DNA from: Rossellomorea aquimaris
GTDB taxonomy: Bacteria > Bacillota > Bacilli > Bacillales > Bacillaceae_B
Length of the DNA: 64,000 nucleotides
Direction: 5' to 3'
NCBI RefSeq assembly: GCF_008180865.1
Contig: NZ_VTEX01000005.1
Span: 1-64,000 of the forward strand
How positions within the stretch are numbered: the first letter of the stretch is position 1; every line of letters begins with the position of its first letter. Under the pieces are notes generated by a model. The model saw only the letters and a list, made by a program, of their open reading frames with translations, did no database searches and was not told the DNA's origin. Shown in pieces: positions 1-8,672 of the stretch. The position numbers and the translations under genes are program-made.

Positions 1-157
1 CTGGACTCCCAAGTTTCTTCATCAACTTCTTTACAGCTTCCTGGGTGTGAGAAATCATCCCCCAGTATCTTGGTTCTAATCGTCCTTCTTCCGCAATAGC
101 GACAGCAATTTTTTCTTTTGATACGTCTAAACCAACGTATTTTATGGTATCCTTCAT
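1..157 (-). mobile_element. IS110-family transposase, N-terminal part (cut by window edge)
   Basis: Reading leftward from an ATG at 155-157, the frame stays open to the window edge and gives 52 residues including YVGLDVSKEKIAVAIA. This is the DEDD RuvC-like N-terminus typical of IS110 transposases, with Asp in the 'GLDVSK' motif as the first catalytic acidic residue. A strong ribosome site (GGAAGGAG) lies 8-9 bases upstream. The rest of the protein, including the C-terminal serine-containing domain, is outside the window, so intactness cannot be judged. IS110 enzymes cut and join DNA using a structured RNA made from the element's own non-coding end. The element lies downstream of clpX, where B. 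subtilis has lonB. Confidence 0.88.
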
Positions 158-275
158 AGTAACTAGCTCCTTCCGTAATGTAGCTCTGATTTGGTTTTTG
201 TTTTTACTTCAGAAACAGTCTAACCAAATTAACCTACGATGTTACGAGTAAGGAGCTAGTTTTCGTTCATGATAA
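158..275 (-). other. Non-coding left end of the IS110 element
   Basis: About 115 bases lie between the transposase start and the point near 276 where similarity to the chromosomal palindromic repeat begins. In IS621-type IS110 elements this upstream end carries the bridge RNA. No secondary structure or boundary could be proven here, so the assignment of these bases to the element is inference. Confidence 0.4.
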
Positions 276-376
276 CTCGGGCTTTGCCCTGTGGGGTCAC
301 GACCTTTCCTCTATTTCCCGCAGGAGTCAAGTGCCTTCCGCTACAATCCACTCTGTGCTTCTATTCCAACTGCCTA
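276..376 (+). repeat. Truncated copy of the TTCCGC palindromic repeat
   Basis: From about 285 the sequence follows the 3' half of the repeat at 50453-50592: a block ending in GGGGTCAC, then TTCCCGCAGGAGTCAAGTG and CCTTCCGCTACAATCC, then CTCTGTG. The 5' half (TTTCCGCT...GCTTTCCGCGGGG) is missing and is replaced by the IS110 left end. From 377 to 540 I see no gene. A short inverted repeat (TTTGTAGAT at about 406, ATCTACAAA at about 438) is the only structure there. Confidence 0.6.
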
Positions 377-540
377 ATGACAGAGATAAACAAAGAAACT
401 CTTTTTTGTAGATAGGTTGAGGGGTTATTCCAATACCATCTACAAAGGAGCAGCAAACAACCTCATTATGATAGCTCTCCTGCTTCTATATTAAATTTCA
501 ATGCAAGGACAGAGGGTCTCCTGTACAGCTGTTCACGAAT

Positions 541-576
541 TAAAAAAGCCAAGAATGAATAATCATTCTTGGCTTT
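541..576 (-). terminator. clpX terminator
   Basis: A perfect 13-bp stem (546-558 with 563-575) with an ATAA loop, followed on the - strand by a run of T. It lies 12 bases after the clpX stop codon. Confidence 0.9.
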
Positions 577-587
577 ACTTTAAGTTG

Positions 588-1859
588 TTAAGCTGATGTT
601 TTTTCTTCGTTCGGGTCGATCATGGTTCCATCTTCGAGCATTAGATGTGGAGCCGCATCTTCAAGGATCGTTTCTTTCGTAATGATACATTTTTTAATAT
701 CATCACGGGAAGGAAGATCGAACATTACATCCAGCATCATGGTTTCGATGATTGAACGTAGTCCGCGGGCACCCGTTTTACGTTCGATTGCTTTTTTAGA
801 GATTTCAAGCAGAGCATCTTCAGTGAACTCAAGCTCTACATCATCTAATTCAAGCATTTTTTGATATTGTTTTACTAACGCATTTTTTGGTTTTGTCAGG
901 ATTTCAACAAGCGCTTCTTCATCTAGAGGCTCAAGGCTTGAAATCACAGGTAAACGACCGATGAATTCTGGAATTAATCCAAACTTCAATAAATCTTCAG
1001 GAACAACTTTAGAAAGAAGGGATTTGTCTTCTTTTACTTCAGCGTTTTTAGGATCAGAACCGAAGCCAATCACCTTTTGACCTAAACGGCGTTTAATGAT
1101 TTGTTCGATTCCATCAAATGCTCCACCACAAATGAATAGTACATTGGACGTATCGATTTGGATGAATTCCTGATGAGGGTGCTTACGACCACCTTGTGGA
1201 GGAACGCTTGCTACCGTACCTTCAAGAATTTTCAGAAGTGCCTGCTGAACACCTTCACCTGAAACGTCTCTAGTGATTGATGGATTTTCAGATTTACGTG
1301 CTACTTTATCGATTTCATCGATGTAGATGATTCCTTTTTCAGCTTTTTCAACATCGTAATCAGCTGCCTGAATTAATTTCAATAGAATATTCTCTACGTC
1401 TTCCCCTACGTAACCAGCTTCAGTCAGTGAAGTGGCGTCAGCAATGGCGAAAGGAACGTTAAGAATACGGGCAAGTGTTTGAGCCAGTAATGTTTTACCG
1501 CTACCTGTCGGCCCGATCATCGCAATATTACTCTTGGACAATTCAACGTCATCGACTTTACTGCTTGAGTTGATACGCTTGTAGTGGTTGTATACGGCTA
1601 CAGCCAGAGATTTCTTTGCCTGATCCTGACCAATTACGTATTCGTCCAGGATTTCCCGGATTTCACGAGGTTTCGGGACGTCTTTAAATTCTACTTCTTC
1701 TTCCGTTCCAAGCTCTTCTTCTACGATTTCTGTGCAAAGTTCGATACATTCATCACAGATATAAACACCTGGTCCAGCGACTAGTTTACGAACTTGGTCT
1801 TGTGTTTTTCCGCAAAAAGAACATTTCAGTTGTCCTTTTTCATCATTAAATTTAAACAA
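588..1859 (-). CDS. clpX: ATP-dependent Clp protease ATP-binding subunit ClpX
   Basis: ClpX is the AAA+ unfoldase that recognises tagged proteins and feeds them into ClpP in the cytoplasm. The 423 residues match the family length. The N-terminal zinc domain has Cys13, Cys16, Cys35 and Cys38. Walker A is GPTGSGKT (116-123), the pore loop is GYVGED (149-154) and Walker B is IIYIDEID (177-184). An 'IGF' ClpP-docking loop is present (VIGFGS). The start is supported by AAGGGGTG upstream. It follows tig on the same strand, as in B. subtilis, but 555 bases separate the two and hold a large palindrome. Its own terminator follows. The missing lon genes downstream are replaced by an IS110 end. Confidence 0.98.
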   Translation of the reverse strand: MFKFNDEKGQLKCSFCGKTQDQVRKLVAGPGVYICDECIELCTEIVEEELGTEEEVEFKDVPKPREIREILDEYVIGQDQAKKSLAVAVYNHYKRINSSSKVDDVELSKSNIAMIGPTGSGKTLLAQTLARILNVPFAIADATSLTEAGYVGEDVENILLKLIQAADYDVEKAEKGIIYIDEIDKVARKSENPSITRDVSGEGVQQALLKILEGTVASVPPQGGRKHPHQEFIQIDTSNVLFICGGAFDGIEQIIKRRLGQKVIGFGSDPKNAEVKEDKSLLSKVVPEDLLKFGLIPEFIGRLPVISSLEPLDEEALVEILTKPKNALVKQYQKMLELDDVELEFTEDALLEISKKAIERKTGARGLRSIIETMMLDVMFDLPSRDDIKKCIITKETILEDAAPHLMLEDGTMIDPNEEKTSA

Positions 1860-2205
1860 TGATTTTCACCCCTTAGTTAAAACTTCATAAAATCGTGCTA
1901 TTTTCAATAAACGAACGATTTCTTACATCCCATTACCTAAAGTTATGTACTGCATTTTATCATATTATATGTTCGTAAAGAAATTGATACGATTCTTAAG
2001 AATCATCTTATTATGTAACACGCATTTTAGCAAATATTTTACATTGCTAGTTAGTATCTTGTCCAATTGAAGTCAGGTAATGTAAGAAATCTAATTATGT
2101 ATGTTCCTGGTGAAAAATAATGCAACCCCGTTAAATAAGCTTTTTCCAAAAATAGTGGTTCTTATTCTTGTTTGATGGATAAAGTTTCTTATTAGATAGA
2201 GTATA

Positions 2206-2347
2206 GTATTTTGGCTCATTTTGCCACAGAAACAAAAAACGCCTGGAGCAAACTCGTTTGCTCATACGTTTTTTGTTTCTGTGGCAACTTTTCAGCTCTG
2301 CTGAAAAGCGTGTGAAACGTTCGTTTCACACGAATGAGCCAAAATAC
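2206..2347. repeat. Closed four-way-junction palindrome between tig and clpX
   Basis: An outer perfect 15-bp stem (2206-2220 with 2333-2347) encloses three perfect hairpins placed end to end with no unpaired base between them. Arm 1 has a 21-bp stem (2221-2241/2267-2287) carrying an 8-bp apical hairpin (2246-2253/2256-2263). Arm 2 is a 9-bp stem (2288-2296/2300-2308). Arm 3 is an 11-bp stem (2309-2319/2322-2332). Read as RNA or as extruded DNA, either strand gives the same cloverleaf-like four-way junction. There is no ORF in it. The rest of the 1860-2414 gap holds the clpX upstream region and the tig terminator. No function is known to me. Confidence 0.9.
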
Positions 2348-2370
2348 GGTGTAATATGACCGTTCATTGT

Positions 2371-2405
2371 ACAAAACAAGGCACGAAGAAATCGCGCCTT
2401 GTTTG
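2371..2405 (-). terminator. tig terminator
   Basis: A hairpin with AAACAAGGC (2374-2382) pairing with GCCTTGTTT (2396-2404), 10 bases past the tig stop. The following T-run is short (TTTTGT), so termination may be partial and allow read-through into the palindrome and clpX. Confidence 0.65.
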
Positions 2406-2414
2406 CTATTTTTA

Positions 2415-3701
2415 TTATGCTACAGTTTTGCTGTTTTCAACAAGGAATTCTACTGCTTTACGTACTTTAAGGTCAGCTTTAAGTGTGTCAAGGCCGCCTA
2501 GAGCTTGTTTGATGTTATCAGCAGACATGTTGTATTGTTCAGCCATTTTGTTAACTTCTTCTTCTGCTTCTTCGTCAGTTACTTCAAGGTTTTCAGCTGC
2601 AGCGATTGCTTCAAGTGTTAGGTTTGTGCGAACGCGTTTACCAGCATCTTCTGTCATTTGACCGCGAAGATCTTCTTCTGATTGACCAGAGAATTGGAAG
2701 TAAAGGTCAAGGTTCATACCTTGCATTTGTAGGCGTTGTTCGAACTCCTGCATCATGCGGTCTACTTCAGCCTTTACCATTACTTCTGGAATTTCAACTT
2801 CAGCGTTGTCAGAAGCTTTATTTACAAGAGTTTCACGAACGGCTGTTTCAGCTTCGTTCTTTTTAGACTCTTGAAGACGTTTTTCGATTTTTTCTTTAAG
2901 TTCAGCAAGCGTTTCAACTTCTTCGTCTGCGTCTTTAGCGAACTCGTCATCTAATGCCGGAAGTTCTTTCGCTTTGATTTCGTGGACTTTCACTTTGAAT
3001 GTAGCAGGCTTACCGGCAAGTTCAGCTGCATGGTATTCTTCAGGGAAGTTAACTTCTACTTCTTTCTCTTCTCCAGATGCAACCCCGATTAATTGCTCTT
3101 CGAAACCTGGGATGAATTGACCTGAACCTAATTCAAGAGAATAGTTCTCAGCTTGGCCGCCTTCGAATGCTTCTCCGTCAACGAATCCTTCGAAATCCAT
3201 TGTTACAGTGTCGCCTTCTTCAGCTTTGCCTTCTTCTTTTACAGCTAGCTCAGCTTGTTTTTCTTGAAGTGAAGTAAGTTCAGCTTCTACATCTTCAGCT
3301 GTTACTTCTGTTTCCATTTTTTCTACTTCAAGACCTTTGTATTCTCCAAGCTTCACTTCTGGTTTCACTTGTACTTTAGCAGTGAAGATAAGCTCTTTGC
3401 CTTTTTCCATTTGCTCAACATCGATTTCCGGACGGTCGATTGGATCGATTCCAGTTTCTTCGATTGCTTTCGCATACGCTTCAGGTAAGATGAAATCTAA
3501 AGCATCTTGGTAAAGTGATTCAACACCAAAACGTTTTTCGAACATTCCGCGAGGCATTTTCCCTTTACGGAATCCTGGTACGTTAACTTGTTTTACAACT
3601 TTTTTGAATGCTGCGTCCAAACCTTCGTTTACTTTTGCAGCTTCAACTTCAATTGTAAGTACTCCTTGGTTTCCTTCTTGCTTTTCCCATTTTGCAGACA
3701 T
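2415..3701 (-). CDS. tig: Trigger factor (ribosome-associated chaperone)
   Basis: Trigger factor binds at the ribosomal exit tunnel and helps nascent chains fold. It also has prolyl isomerase activity. The 428 residues match the family. The N-terminal ribosome-binding signature GFRKGKMPR is at 43-51. An FKBP-type isomerase domain runs from about 160 to 245, followed by the helical C-terminal chaperone arms. The start has a GGAGGG ribosome site. The protein is rich in acidic residues, as expected. The gene has its own promoter (3823-3850) and is followed by a hairpin, with clpX downstream. Confidence 0.98.
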   Translation of the reverse strand: MSAKWEKQEGNQGVLTIEVEAAKVNEGLDAAFKKVVKQVNVPGFRKGKMPRGMFEKRFGVESLYQDALDFILPEAYAKAIEETGIDPIDRPEIDVEQMEKGKELIFTAKVQVKPEVKLGEYKGLEVEKMETEVTAEDVEAELTSLQEKQAELAVKEEGKAEEGDTVTMDFEGFVDGEAFEGGQAENYSLELGSGQFIPGFEEQLIGVASGEEKEVEVNFPEEYHAAELAGKPATFKVKVHEIKAKELPALDDEFAKDADEEVETLAELKEKIEKRLQESKKNEAETAVRETLVNKASDNAEVEIPEVMVKAEVDRMMQEFEQRLQMQGMNLDLYFQFSGQSEEDLRGQMTEDAGKRVRTNLTLEAIAAAENLEVTDEEAEEEVNKMAEQYNMSADNIKQALGGLDTLKADLKVRKAVEFLVENSKTVA

Positions 3702-3822
3702 ACTGTTCCCTCCAACAATCTATAATTGATCTTGTATTTTTACGCATAGTAGTAGATAGTCCCGTATGAATCTAGCACTATCATCGTAAATATATGAAAA
3801 ACTTTTACATTACAACCATTAC

Positions 3823-3850
3823 ATTATAACATACAGCCACTGTCTTTCAA
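3823..3850 (-). promoter_or_regulatory. Sigma-A promoter of tig
   Basis: On the - strand, TTGAAA, 16-bp spacer, TATAAT. It lies about 120 bases upstream of the tig start. Confidence 0.75.
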
Positions 3851-3860
3851 CAGAGAGCAT

Positions 3861-4862
3861 TTAAATATTAGGAGAGGAAATTTCCTCTAGTTCCTTAAGT
3901 CTTGTTAGAATCCACTGAGACTGTGTGTTTTCAACCTGGTCTTTTAACTCTTCTTCAAGGATGGCATCGGCAAACATCCCTGCCGTGTAGTATGCATACA
4001 CCGAAGCGATTGCTTTCGGTTCCTCCTCAATTGTAAAAGGATAGAGAAGAAAGGTATGCCTTTTCAGTAATTCTTGAGCGTGCTGAAATAGGGTAGGATT
4101 CGTTTGTGCCAGCAGATCGTCCAAAGCGTCTGTGACCAACCTAAAGAAATCAGACTCGAACACATCTTCCAATGCGGACGGAGACACCTGCTCCTTCACC
4201 CCAAACTTCGCTACATCTACTTCTTTATCCATTCCATGCTCCCTTAAAACATTTAAGATCATCGTTTGAAGAAATGGGTGGGCGGCTGGTTCCTTTAAAA
4301 CTGATAACAACTCCCCAATGAACGGTTGAATGTTCCGATGAACCAGTTGTGCCACGATCAATGTCTGTTCCTCCAGGCTCTTCCCGGATAAGATAGACGA
4401 TTGATCCTCTTCTGATGCTTCTTCAGGAATTTGCGCTTTTCCGTTCACTACTTTTTCACTGAATTGGAGTAGTTTCCTGAAATGTTCTTCCTTTTCAAAG
4501 GGCACTTCTTTTTCATCAAACAGTGCATTGATCGTGTCGACCACTTCCCTGTGCTGATGAAGCTGGATGAGAATCATCAAATACATATCTACGACTTCGA
4601 AATAGTCCCCGATCCCTTCAAGGAGCATCTCCTTACATATGTATCTGGCTTTGTCGTACTGCTTGCTTTCATAAAGAGAAAGCACGAGTGCAGTATTAAT
4701 ATCAGGATTATCAGGCTCTAATTCATAGGCTTGCGTGAGCAACTGAGAGGATTCATGAACCTCTCCTTTCTCAAGTGCCTGCACACCCTTTTCCAGCAGC
4801 CGATCCTTCAATCCTGGAAATTGGACGATTTTTCCTTTTCCTTCATGGTTTCCATTAGTCAT
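3861..4862 (-). CDS. ysoA: TPR-repeat protein, YsoA-like
   Basis: A 333-residue soluble protein. The N-terminal part (about residues 16-80) has tetratricopeptide-like helical repeats: a 'LLTQAYELEPDNPDINTAL' block followed by 'YESKQYDKARYICKEML'. TPR proteins act as scaffolds. No enzymatic motif is visible. B. subtilis has a TPR protein of this size, ysoA, directly upstream of tig, which supports the name. I chose the ATG at 4860-4862 (MTNGNHEGKGK...). The frame can be extended 21 codons upstream, but that stretch is basic, unlike the rest, and lies in the promoter region. The role is unknown. Confidence 0.8.
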   Translation of the reverse strand: MTNGNHEGKGKIVQFPGLKDRLLEKGVQALEKGEVHESSQLLTQAYELEPDNPDINTALVLSLYESKQYDKARYICKEMLLEGIGDYFEVVDMYLMILIQLHQHREVVDTINALFDEKEVPFEKEEHFRKLLQFSEKVVNGKAQIPEEASEEDQSSILSGKSLEEQTLIVAQLVHRNIQPFIGELLSVLKEPAAHPFLQTMILNVLREHGMDKEVDVAKFGVKEQVSPSALEDVFESDFFRLVTDALDDLLAQTNPTLFQHAQELLKRHTFLLYPFTIEEEPKAIASVYAYYTAGMFADAILEEELKDQVENTQSQWILTRLKELEEISSPNI

Positions 4863-4919
4863 AAAACGTACCTGCCTATACTTTATAGTTGCCTTTAGTT
4901 TAGCACGATATCTTTTGGA

Positions 4920-4956
4920 TAACAAAAAAAGCCTACCCTTTTCAGGTAAGCTTTGT
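4920..4956 (-). terminator. tRNA-Arg terminator
   Basis: On the - strand, AAGCTTACC pairs with GGTAGGCTT and is followed by seven T. It lies 15 bases beyond the CCA end of the tRNA. Confidence 0.85.
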
Positions 4957-4970
4957 GTATGTAGGATTTA

Positions 4971-5047
<77 letters not shown>

Positions 5048-5074
5048 GTGATTTGTTTTTCAAGGACAATATTT

Positions 5075-5103
5075 ATTATATTCACATAGCATCAATAAGT
5101 CAA
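5075..5103 (-). promoter_or_regulatory. Sigma-A promoter of tRNA-Arg
   Basis: On the - strand, TTGACT, 17-bp spacer, TATAAT, ending about 28 bases before the tRNA 5' end. Confidence 0.85.
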
Positions 5104-5212
5104 CAGATTTTCAAAAAAAGTTTTATTTATTGTTTTATTTATTTTTCCGGAACCGTTTTTTCTAACTGAACTATTGGAAGAGAACCCGCCGTGGCAGGTT
5201 CCCACAATGATT

Positions 5213-5722
5213 TTACAATTGAAAGGATTGAGTCAAATCGTCCAGAACTACATGATCATTCGTTAAGAATGTTACCTTTATTTCCTGATCGTTTGCTTCT
5301 ACCAATGCGTAGGTGTGTTCTCTCCTGCCTCTTGGCAAAAGAATGCTTCCCGGATTCAAGAACAAAGTGCCACTATTCAATTCTGCACCGAGTGTGTGTG
5401 AATGGCCAAAGAAAACAAATTGCGCTCCCACTTCTTCTGCTCTATAACGCAGCTTCATCAGTGACATTTTAATTCCATACACATGACCGTGTGTCACCAT
5501 GATTGAACTGCCCTCTACCTTTTCAATAAGGTCGTCGGGTAGCCTGGCATCCATATCACAGTTCCCCCTCACTACAAGGTAGGGGGATAATGCGGGATCA
5601 TCTGCACTTAATTCAGAATCTCCGCAGTGTACCATGGCATCTACGGTAGAATGATATTTCTCCGATAGCTCCAATAGCTCTTCTCTTGAACCGTGACTAT
5701 CACTTACAACCAATAGTTTCAT
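5213..5722 (-). CDS. ysnB: YfcE/MJ0936-family metallophosphoesterase, YsnB
   Basis: A 169-residue calcineurin-like phosphoesterase. Counting from a GTG three codons further upstream, the metal-binding set is D11 and H13 (DSHG), D38 (CGDSE), N57 (GNCD), H81 (THGH) and H110/H112 (GHSH), so the active site looks intact. I chose the ATG at 5720-5722 (MKLLVVSDSH) because the bases AAAGGGTGA, which overlap the upstream GTG, fit a ribosome site for it. It follows rdgB by only a few bases in the rph-rdgB-ysnB order known from B. subtilis. The physiological substrate is unknown. A GC-rich hairpin at about 5182-5201 may end the operon. Confidence 0.92.
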   Translation of the reverse strand: MKLLVVSDSHGSREELLELSEKYHSTVDAMVHCGDSELSADDPALSPYLVVRGNCDMDARLPDDLIEKVEGSSIMVTHGHVYGIKMSLMKLRYRAEEVGAQFVFFGHSHTLGAELNSGTLFLNPGSILLPRGRREHTYALVEANDQEIKVTFLTNDHVVLDDLTQSFQL

Positions 5723-5734
5723 TCCGCTCACCCT

Positions 5735-6331
5735 TTAAATAAAGTCTGAGATTATGTTCTTAAGTTTTTTTAATGCGTTTCCACGATGGCTGATTTGACT
5801 CTTCTCTTCTTGAGTTAGTTCAGCCATGGATTTTCCAAGAGCAGGAACGTAGAAAATCGGATCGTACCCAAACCCATTCGTTCCTCTCTTTTCTTGTAAA
5901 ATCGTGCCTTCGCATGTTCCTGTAACGGTTCTGGTTTCCCTATTTGGTCCGGCAATCGCTAAAACACAGTGAAAACGTGCGGTGCGGTCGGATTCTCCAA
6001 CAGATTCCAGCTCTCCTAATACCTTCTCCATGTTCGCCTCATCACTCTTTTCTTCACCGGCATAGCGTGCAGAATACACTCCCGGACGGCCTTCCAAGGC
6101 ATCGATGGCCAAACCGGAATCATCTGCGATCACCAGTTCACCTAATATTTCCGCAACCGTTTCAGCTTTCAGAATGGCATTTTCCTCAAACGTTTCACCG
6201 GTTTCTTCAACATCCTCAATATGAGGAAGGTCTAGTAATGTTTGTACCTCATATCCGTATGGAGCAAACATATGTTGAAATTCTTTTGCTTTTCCCCTGT
6301 TTTTAGTGGCTATGATCACTCGTTTTGTCAT
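5735..6331 (-). CDS. rdgB: XTP/dITP (non-canonical purine NTP) pyrophosphatase
   Basis: A house-cleaning enzyme that hydrolyses ITP, dITP and XTP to monophosphates, keeping deaminated purines out of nucleic acids. It has 198 residues, standard for the HAM1/RdgB family. Family motifs are all present: ATKNRGKAKE (8-17), ETFEENA (46-52), ADDSGL (69-74), RPGVYSARYAG (82-92), FGYDPIF (154-160) and SHRGNA (181-186). It lies 16 bases after rph and is probably cotranscribed with it and with ysnB. It corresponds to B. subtilis ysnA. Confidence 0.97.
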   Translation of the reverse strand: MTKRVIIATKNRGKAKEFQHMFAPYGYEVQTLLDLPHIEDVEETGETFEENAILKAETVAEILGELVIADDSGLAIDALEGRPGVYSARYAGEEKSDEANMEKVLGELESVGESDRTARFHCVLAIAGPNRETRTVTGTCEGTILQEKRGTNGFGYDPIFYVPALGKSMAELTQEEKSQISHRGNALKKLKNIISDFI

Positions 6332-6347
6332 CTACAATCTCATCCCT

Positions 6348-7085
6348 TTATTGAAATCTCTTTACTATTTCACCTAATGATTGCTGCTGAATTTGGAATA
6401 GCTCGTGGATTCCTTCTTGTCCGAGTTTTAACAGTTGATGCAATTGATCCATCGTAAAGGTTGCTTCTTCCCCTGTTCCCTGCAGCTCTACAAATTCGCC
6501 TTCACCCGTCATGATGATGTTCATATCCACTAATGCGCTGCTGTCTTCAATATAATTCAAATCTAGAACCGCCCCGTGCTCTTCAACAATACCCACACTT
6601 GTGGCTGCCAAGAAACTTTTCAGTGGAAAAGATGAGATTTTTTTGCTGTCTTGAAGCTTAGCCACTGCGATTGCCGTAGCAACGAAAGCTCCCGTGATCG
6701 AAGCCGTTCTCGTCCCGCCATCTGCTTGAATGACATCACAATCAATCCAGATTGTACGTTCTCCTAAAGCATCTAAATCGACTACAGACCTTAATGCCCT
6801 TCCAATAAGACGTTGAATTTCCATTGTTCTTCCTGAAACCTTCCCTTTAGAAGATTCACGAATGTTTCTCGTTTCCGTTGCTCTTGGCAACATGGAATAT
6901 TCAGCCGTGATCCACCCTTTTCCACTGTTTCTCATAAAAGGAGGCACTCGTTCTTCGATGCTGGCATTACAAATGACCTTCGTTTCTCCAACCGTTATAA
7001 GGACGGAACCTTCCGGATGTTTCACATAATCTGTCTCGATCTCAATATTCCGCAATTGATTCTTTTCTCTACCATCTGTTCTCAT
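6348..7085 (-). CDS. rph: Ribonuclease PH
   Basis: A phosphorolytic 3'-5' exoribonuclease that trims tRNA precursors. It has 245 residues, a full-length single RNase PH domain. Phosphate-site elements [15 protein letters not shown] (85-99) and GGTRTAS (123-129, including Arg126) are intact. First gene of rph-rdgB-ysnB. Start supported by an AGGAGG-type site just upstream. It is separated from gerM by a terminator. Confidence 0.97.
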   Translation of the reverse strand: MRTDGREKNQLRNIEIETDYVKHPEGSVLITVGETKVICNASIEERVPPFMRNSGKGWITAEYSMLPRATETRNIRESSKGKVSGRTMEIQRLIGRALRSVVDLDALGERTIWIDCDVIQADGGTRTASITGAFVATAIAVAKLQDSKKISSFPLKSFLAATSVGIVEEHGAVLDLNYIEDSSALVDMNIIMTGEGEFVELQGTGEEATFTMDQLHQLLKLGQEGIHELFQIQQQSLGEIVKRFQ

Positions 7086-7133
7086 ATCATTACCTCCTGT
7101 ATTTTCTTACGTTATGTAAAAACGGTCTAATCA

Positions 7134-7168
7134 AAAATAGAAGAGGCGGCAATATGCCAACCTCTTTT
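7134..7168 (-). terminator. gerM terminator
   Basis: On the - strand, AGAGG...GGC pairs with GCC...CCTCT around a 5-base loop with one bulge. It is followed by TCTATTTTTG. Confidence 0.7.
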
Positions 7169-7205
7169 CGGATGCTTCTATAATAGTATATCAAAAAATT
7201 GTTAT

Positions 7206-8282
7206 TTAAAAACTAATTGCATTCACATTTTCTGGTCTTGTCACTGGTTCTGTGATGGTTTCGCCGTCTTTAGACACTACCGTTGCTTCACCATTCACTA
7301 AAACAGAGACTCCTTTAATTCCTTTTTGCTCCGTTAAAGAGAGAACGAGAGAATTCAACATATGTTCCGAAACCATTTTTTCTTCAAGGCTTCCATAAAC
7401 TGCTTCGTTAAAATTCAATGTAACGGTCCCATCCTCAAGTTTCGGTTCGTCTAATAGTTTCGCACCTGTAAAATCACTTGCAAGCGAAGAGGAATACCCC
7501 GGACCGTCAATCAATTCATTCACAACTGCCGTTACTTCATCCACTGAATTTGAGCTCACGCGCTTGGTAACAGGTACGTAATACGATTTATCATCGGTTT
7601 GTGACACATAATACACCGTTAACGGTTTTGTACTGGTAGGATCCACTACACCTGAAGTATCCACGTTAATACCGACTTTTCTCGTCAATCCTTTTTCATC
7701 AATCGGCGTTCCGTTAACAGGCATTTCAGTCAGTGGATATCCGTTCACTCTAAGCTCTACTTTTTCAACAGATTCAAATTGAGTAAGCGTCCACGTGACG
7801 GATTGAAGAATTTTCTGCTCATCTTCCGGCTGGTAGTTATTGAATTCCGGAGAGAAATCGGCAATGGCCGTTCCGTCTTTAATATCGACTGTCACTTGCG
7901 TATCTGCCGGAAGAACGGCTCTAAAACCATTCGGCAGTACATTTTGAACCGGGCCATTTACGACCAGATACTCAAGAGCTTGTTTAGCCACACTATCTTC
8001 ACCTGGGAGCGGCAGTGATTGTGAGACAACATATCCATTTTTATCGATCAAATAAAGCTCTGTCATGACCGTTTCTGCTTTCGCTTCTTCCTTGCTCACC
8101 TCTTTTTCTGCGTCTTCTCCTTTAGCCGTATCCACTTTCTCCCCTTCTTTTAAGTAGGATAGGTCTTGAGGAGGATCGATTTTCTCTTTATCATCACCGA
8201 AACTAAGTAATCCACAACCTGAAAGATATACAGAAGAAGCTAAAACCGTTACAGCAATTGACACCTTTGCTTTTTTTGCCAT
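7206..8282 (-). CDS. gerM: Spore germination lipoprotein GerM
   Basis: GerM is needed for normal sporulation and germination and acts outside the membrane. The 358 residues begin with a basic segment and hydrophobic stretch ending in a lipobox L20-S21-G22-C23, so the mature protein should be lipid-anchored at Cys23. An acidic linker follows (about 29-70). Two GerMN domains then lie at about 85-185 and 220-340, both with the 'ALEYLVVNGP / VVNELIDGP' type of motif. Start is preceded by TAGGAGG. It is next to racE, as in B. subtilis, with 368 bases between. Confidence 0.93.
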   Translation of the reverse strand: MAKKAKVSIAVTVLASSVYLSGCGLLSFGDDKEKIDPPQDLSYLKEGEKVDTAKGEDAEKEVSKEEAKAETVMTELYLIDKNGYVVSQSLPLPGEDSVAKQALEYLVVNGPVQNVLPNGFRAVLPADTQVTVDIKDGTAIADFSPEFNNYQPEDEQKILQSVTWTLTQFESVEKVELRVNGYPLTEMPVNGTPIDEKGLTRKVGINVDTSGVVDPTSTKPLTVYYVSQTDDKSYYVPVTKRVSSNSVDEVTAVVNELIDGPGYSSSLASDFTGAKLLDEPKLEDGTVTLNFNEAVYGSLEEKMVSEHMLNSLVLSLTEQKGIKGVSVLVNGEATVVSKDGETITEPVTRPENVNAISF

Positions 8283-8428
8283 TGGGAAACCTCCTAAAAG
8301 ACAGTTTGTACTAACATATATACGAGCCCGCTCTATAAAATAGACCGAAACTTTAATAAAAATAGTACAACCTAATGCGGAGGTGCCTTGGCCCTGAACT
8401 TAAACGGCGGTGTGTCTAATTTTGTAGA

Positions 8429-8520
8429 ACGGTTGATATGTTGGAAAAACGGTTGATATATTGAAATGACGGTCGATAAATCAGAATAACGGTTGATAAA
8501 TTAAAATGACGGTCGATACC
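8429..8520 (+). repeat. Array of 20-nt degenerate direct repeats (core ACGGTYGATA)
   Basis: The core ACGGTTGATA or ACGGTCGATA begins at 8429, 8449, 8469, 8489 and 8509, exactly every 20 bases. The ten bases after the core vary (A/T-rich). It fills the gap between gerM and racE. Twenty is not a multiple of three, so this is not a repeated peptide. No spacer-repeat structure like CRISPR is present. Confidence 0.9.
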
Positions 8521-8618
8521 CCTGCCACCGCACTCGCTTCATTCCCCCGAAGTAGTTAAATCCCTCCACCATAGCGGATTTCACCAACTTTCAGCCCATT
8601 CATACCCCGATTGCCCAT

Positions 8619-8672
8619 AAAAAATAAAAGAACCATCCGATCACAAGATACTAATCCTGTAATCGAATGGTT
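8619..8672 (-). terminator. racE terminator overlapping the end of the gene
   Basis: An 11-bp stem (8631-8641 with 8662-8672, one G-T pair) followed on the - strand by a T-rich run. One arm lies inside the last codons of racE and the stop codon (8651-8653) is in the loop. Confidence 0.8.

Noticed and set aside
546..575. FadR-like box GAATGATTATTCATTC downstream of clpX
   Set aside because: It lies in the clpX terminator stem, after the gene and not at a promoter. Resemblance is explained by the palindrome.
622..864. Open frames antisense to clpX and many similar ones across the window
   Set aside because: They lie opposite well-identified genes, have no ribosome sites and biased composition from the sense strand.
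4863..4925. Longer ysoA start (21 more codons)
   Set aside because: The extension is strongly basic, lacks a ribosome site and overlaps the upstream region. The ATG at 4862 gives the family's size.
8429..8520. Possible CRISPR array
   Set aside because: The repeats are only about 10 conserved bases every 20, with no distinct 30-base spacers and no cas genes anywhere in the window. The same applies to 32115-32218 and 57214-57345.
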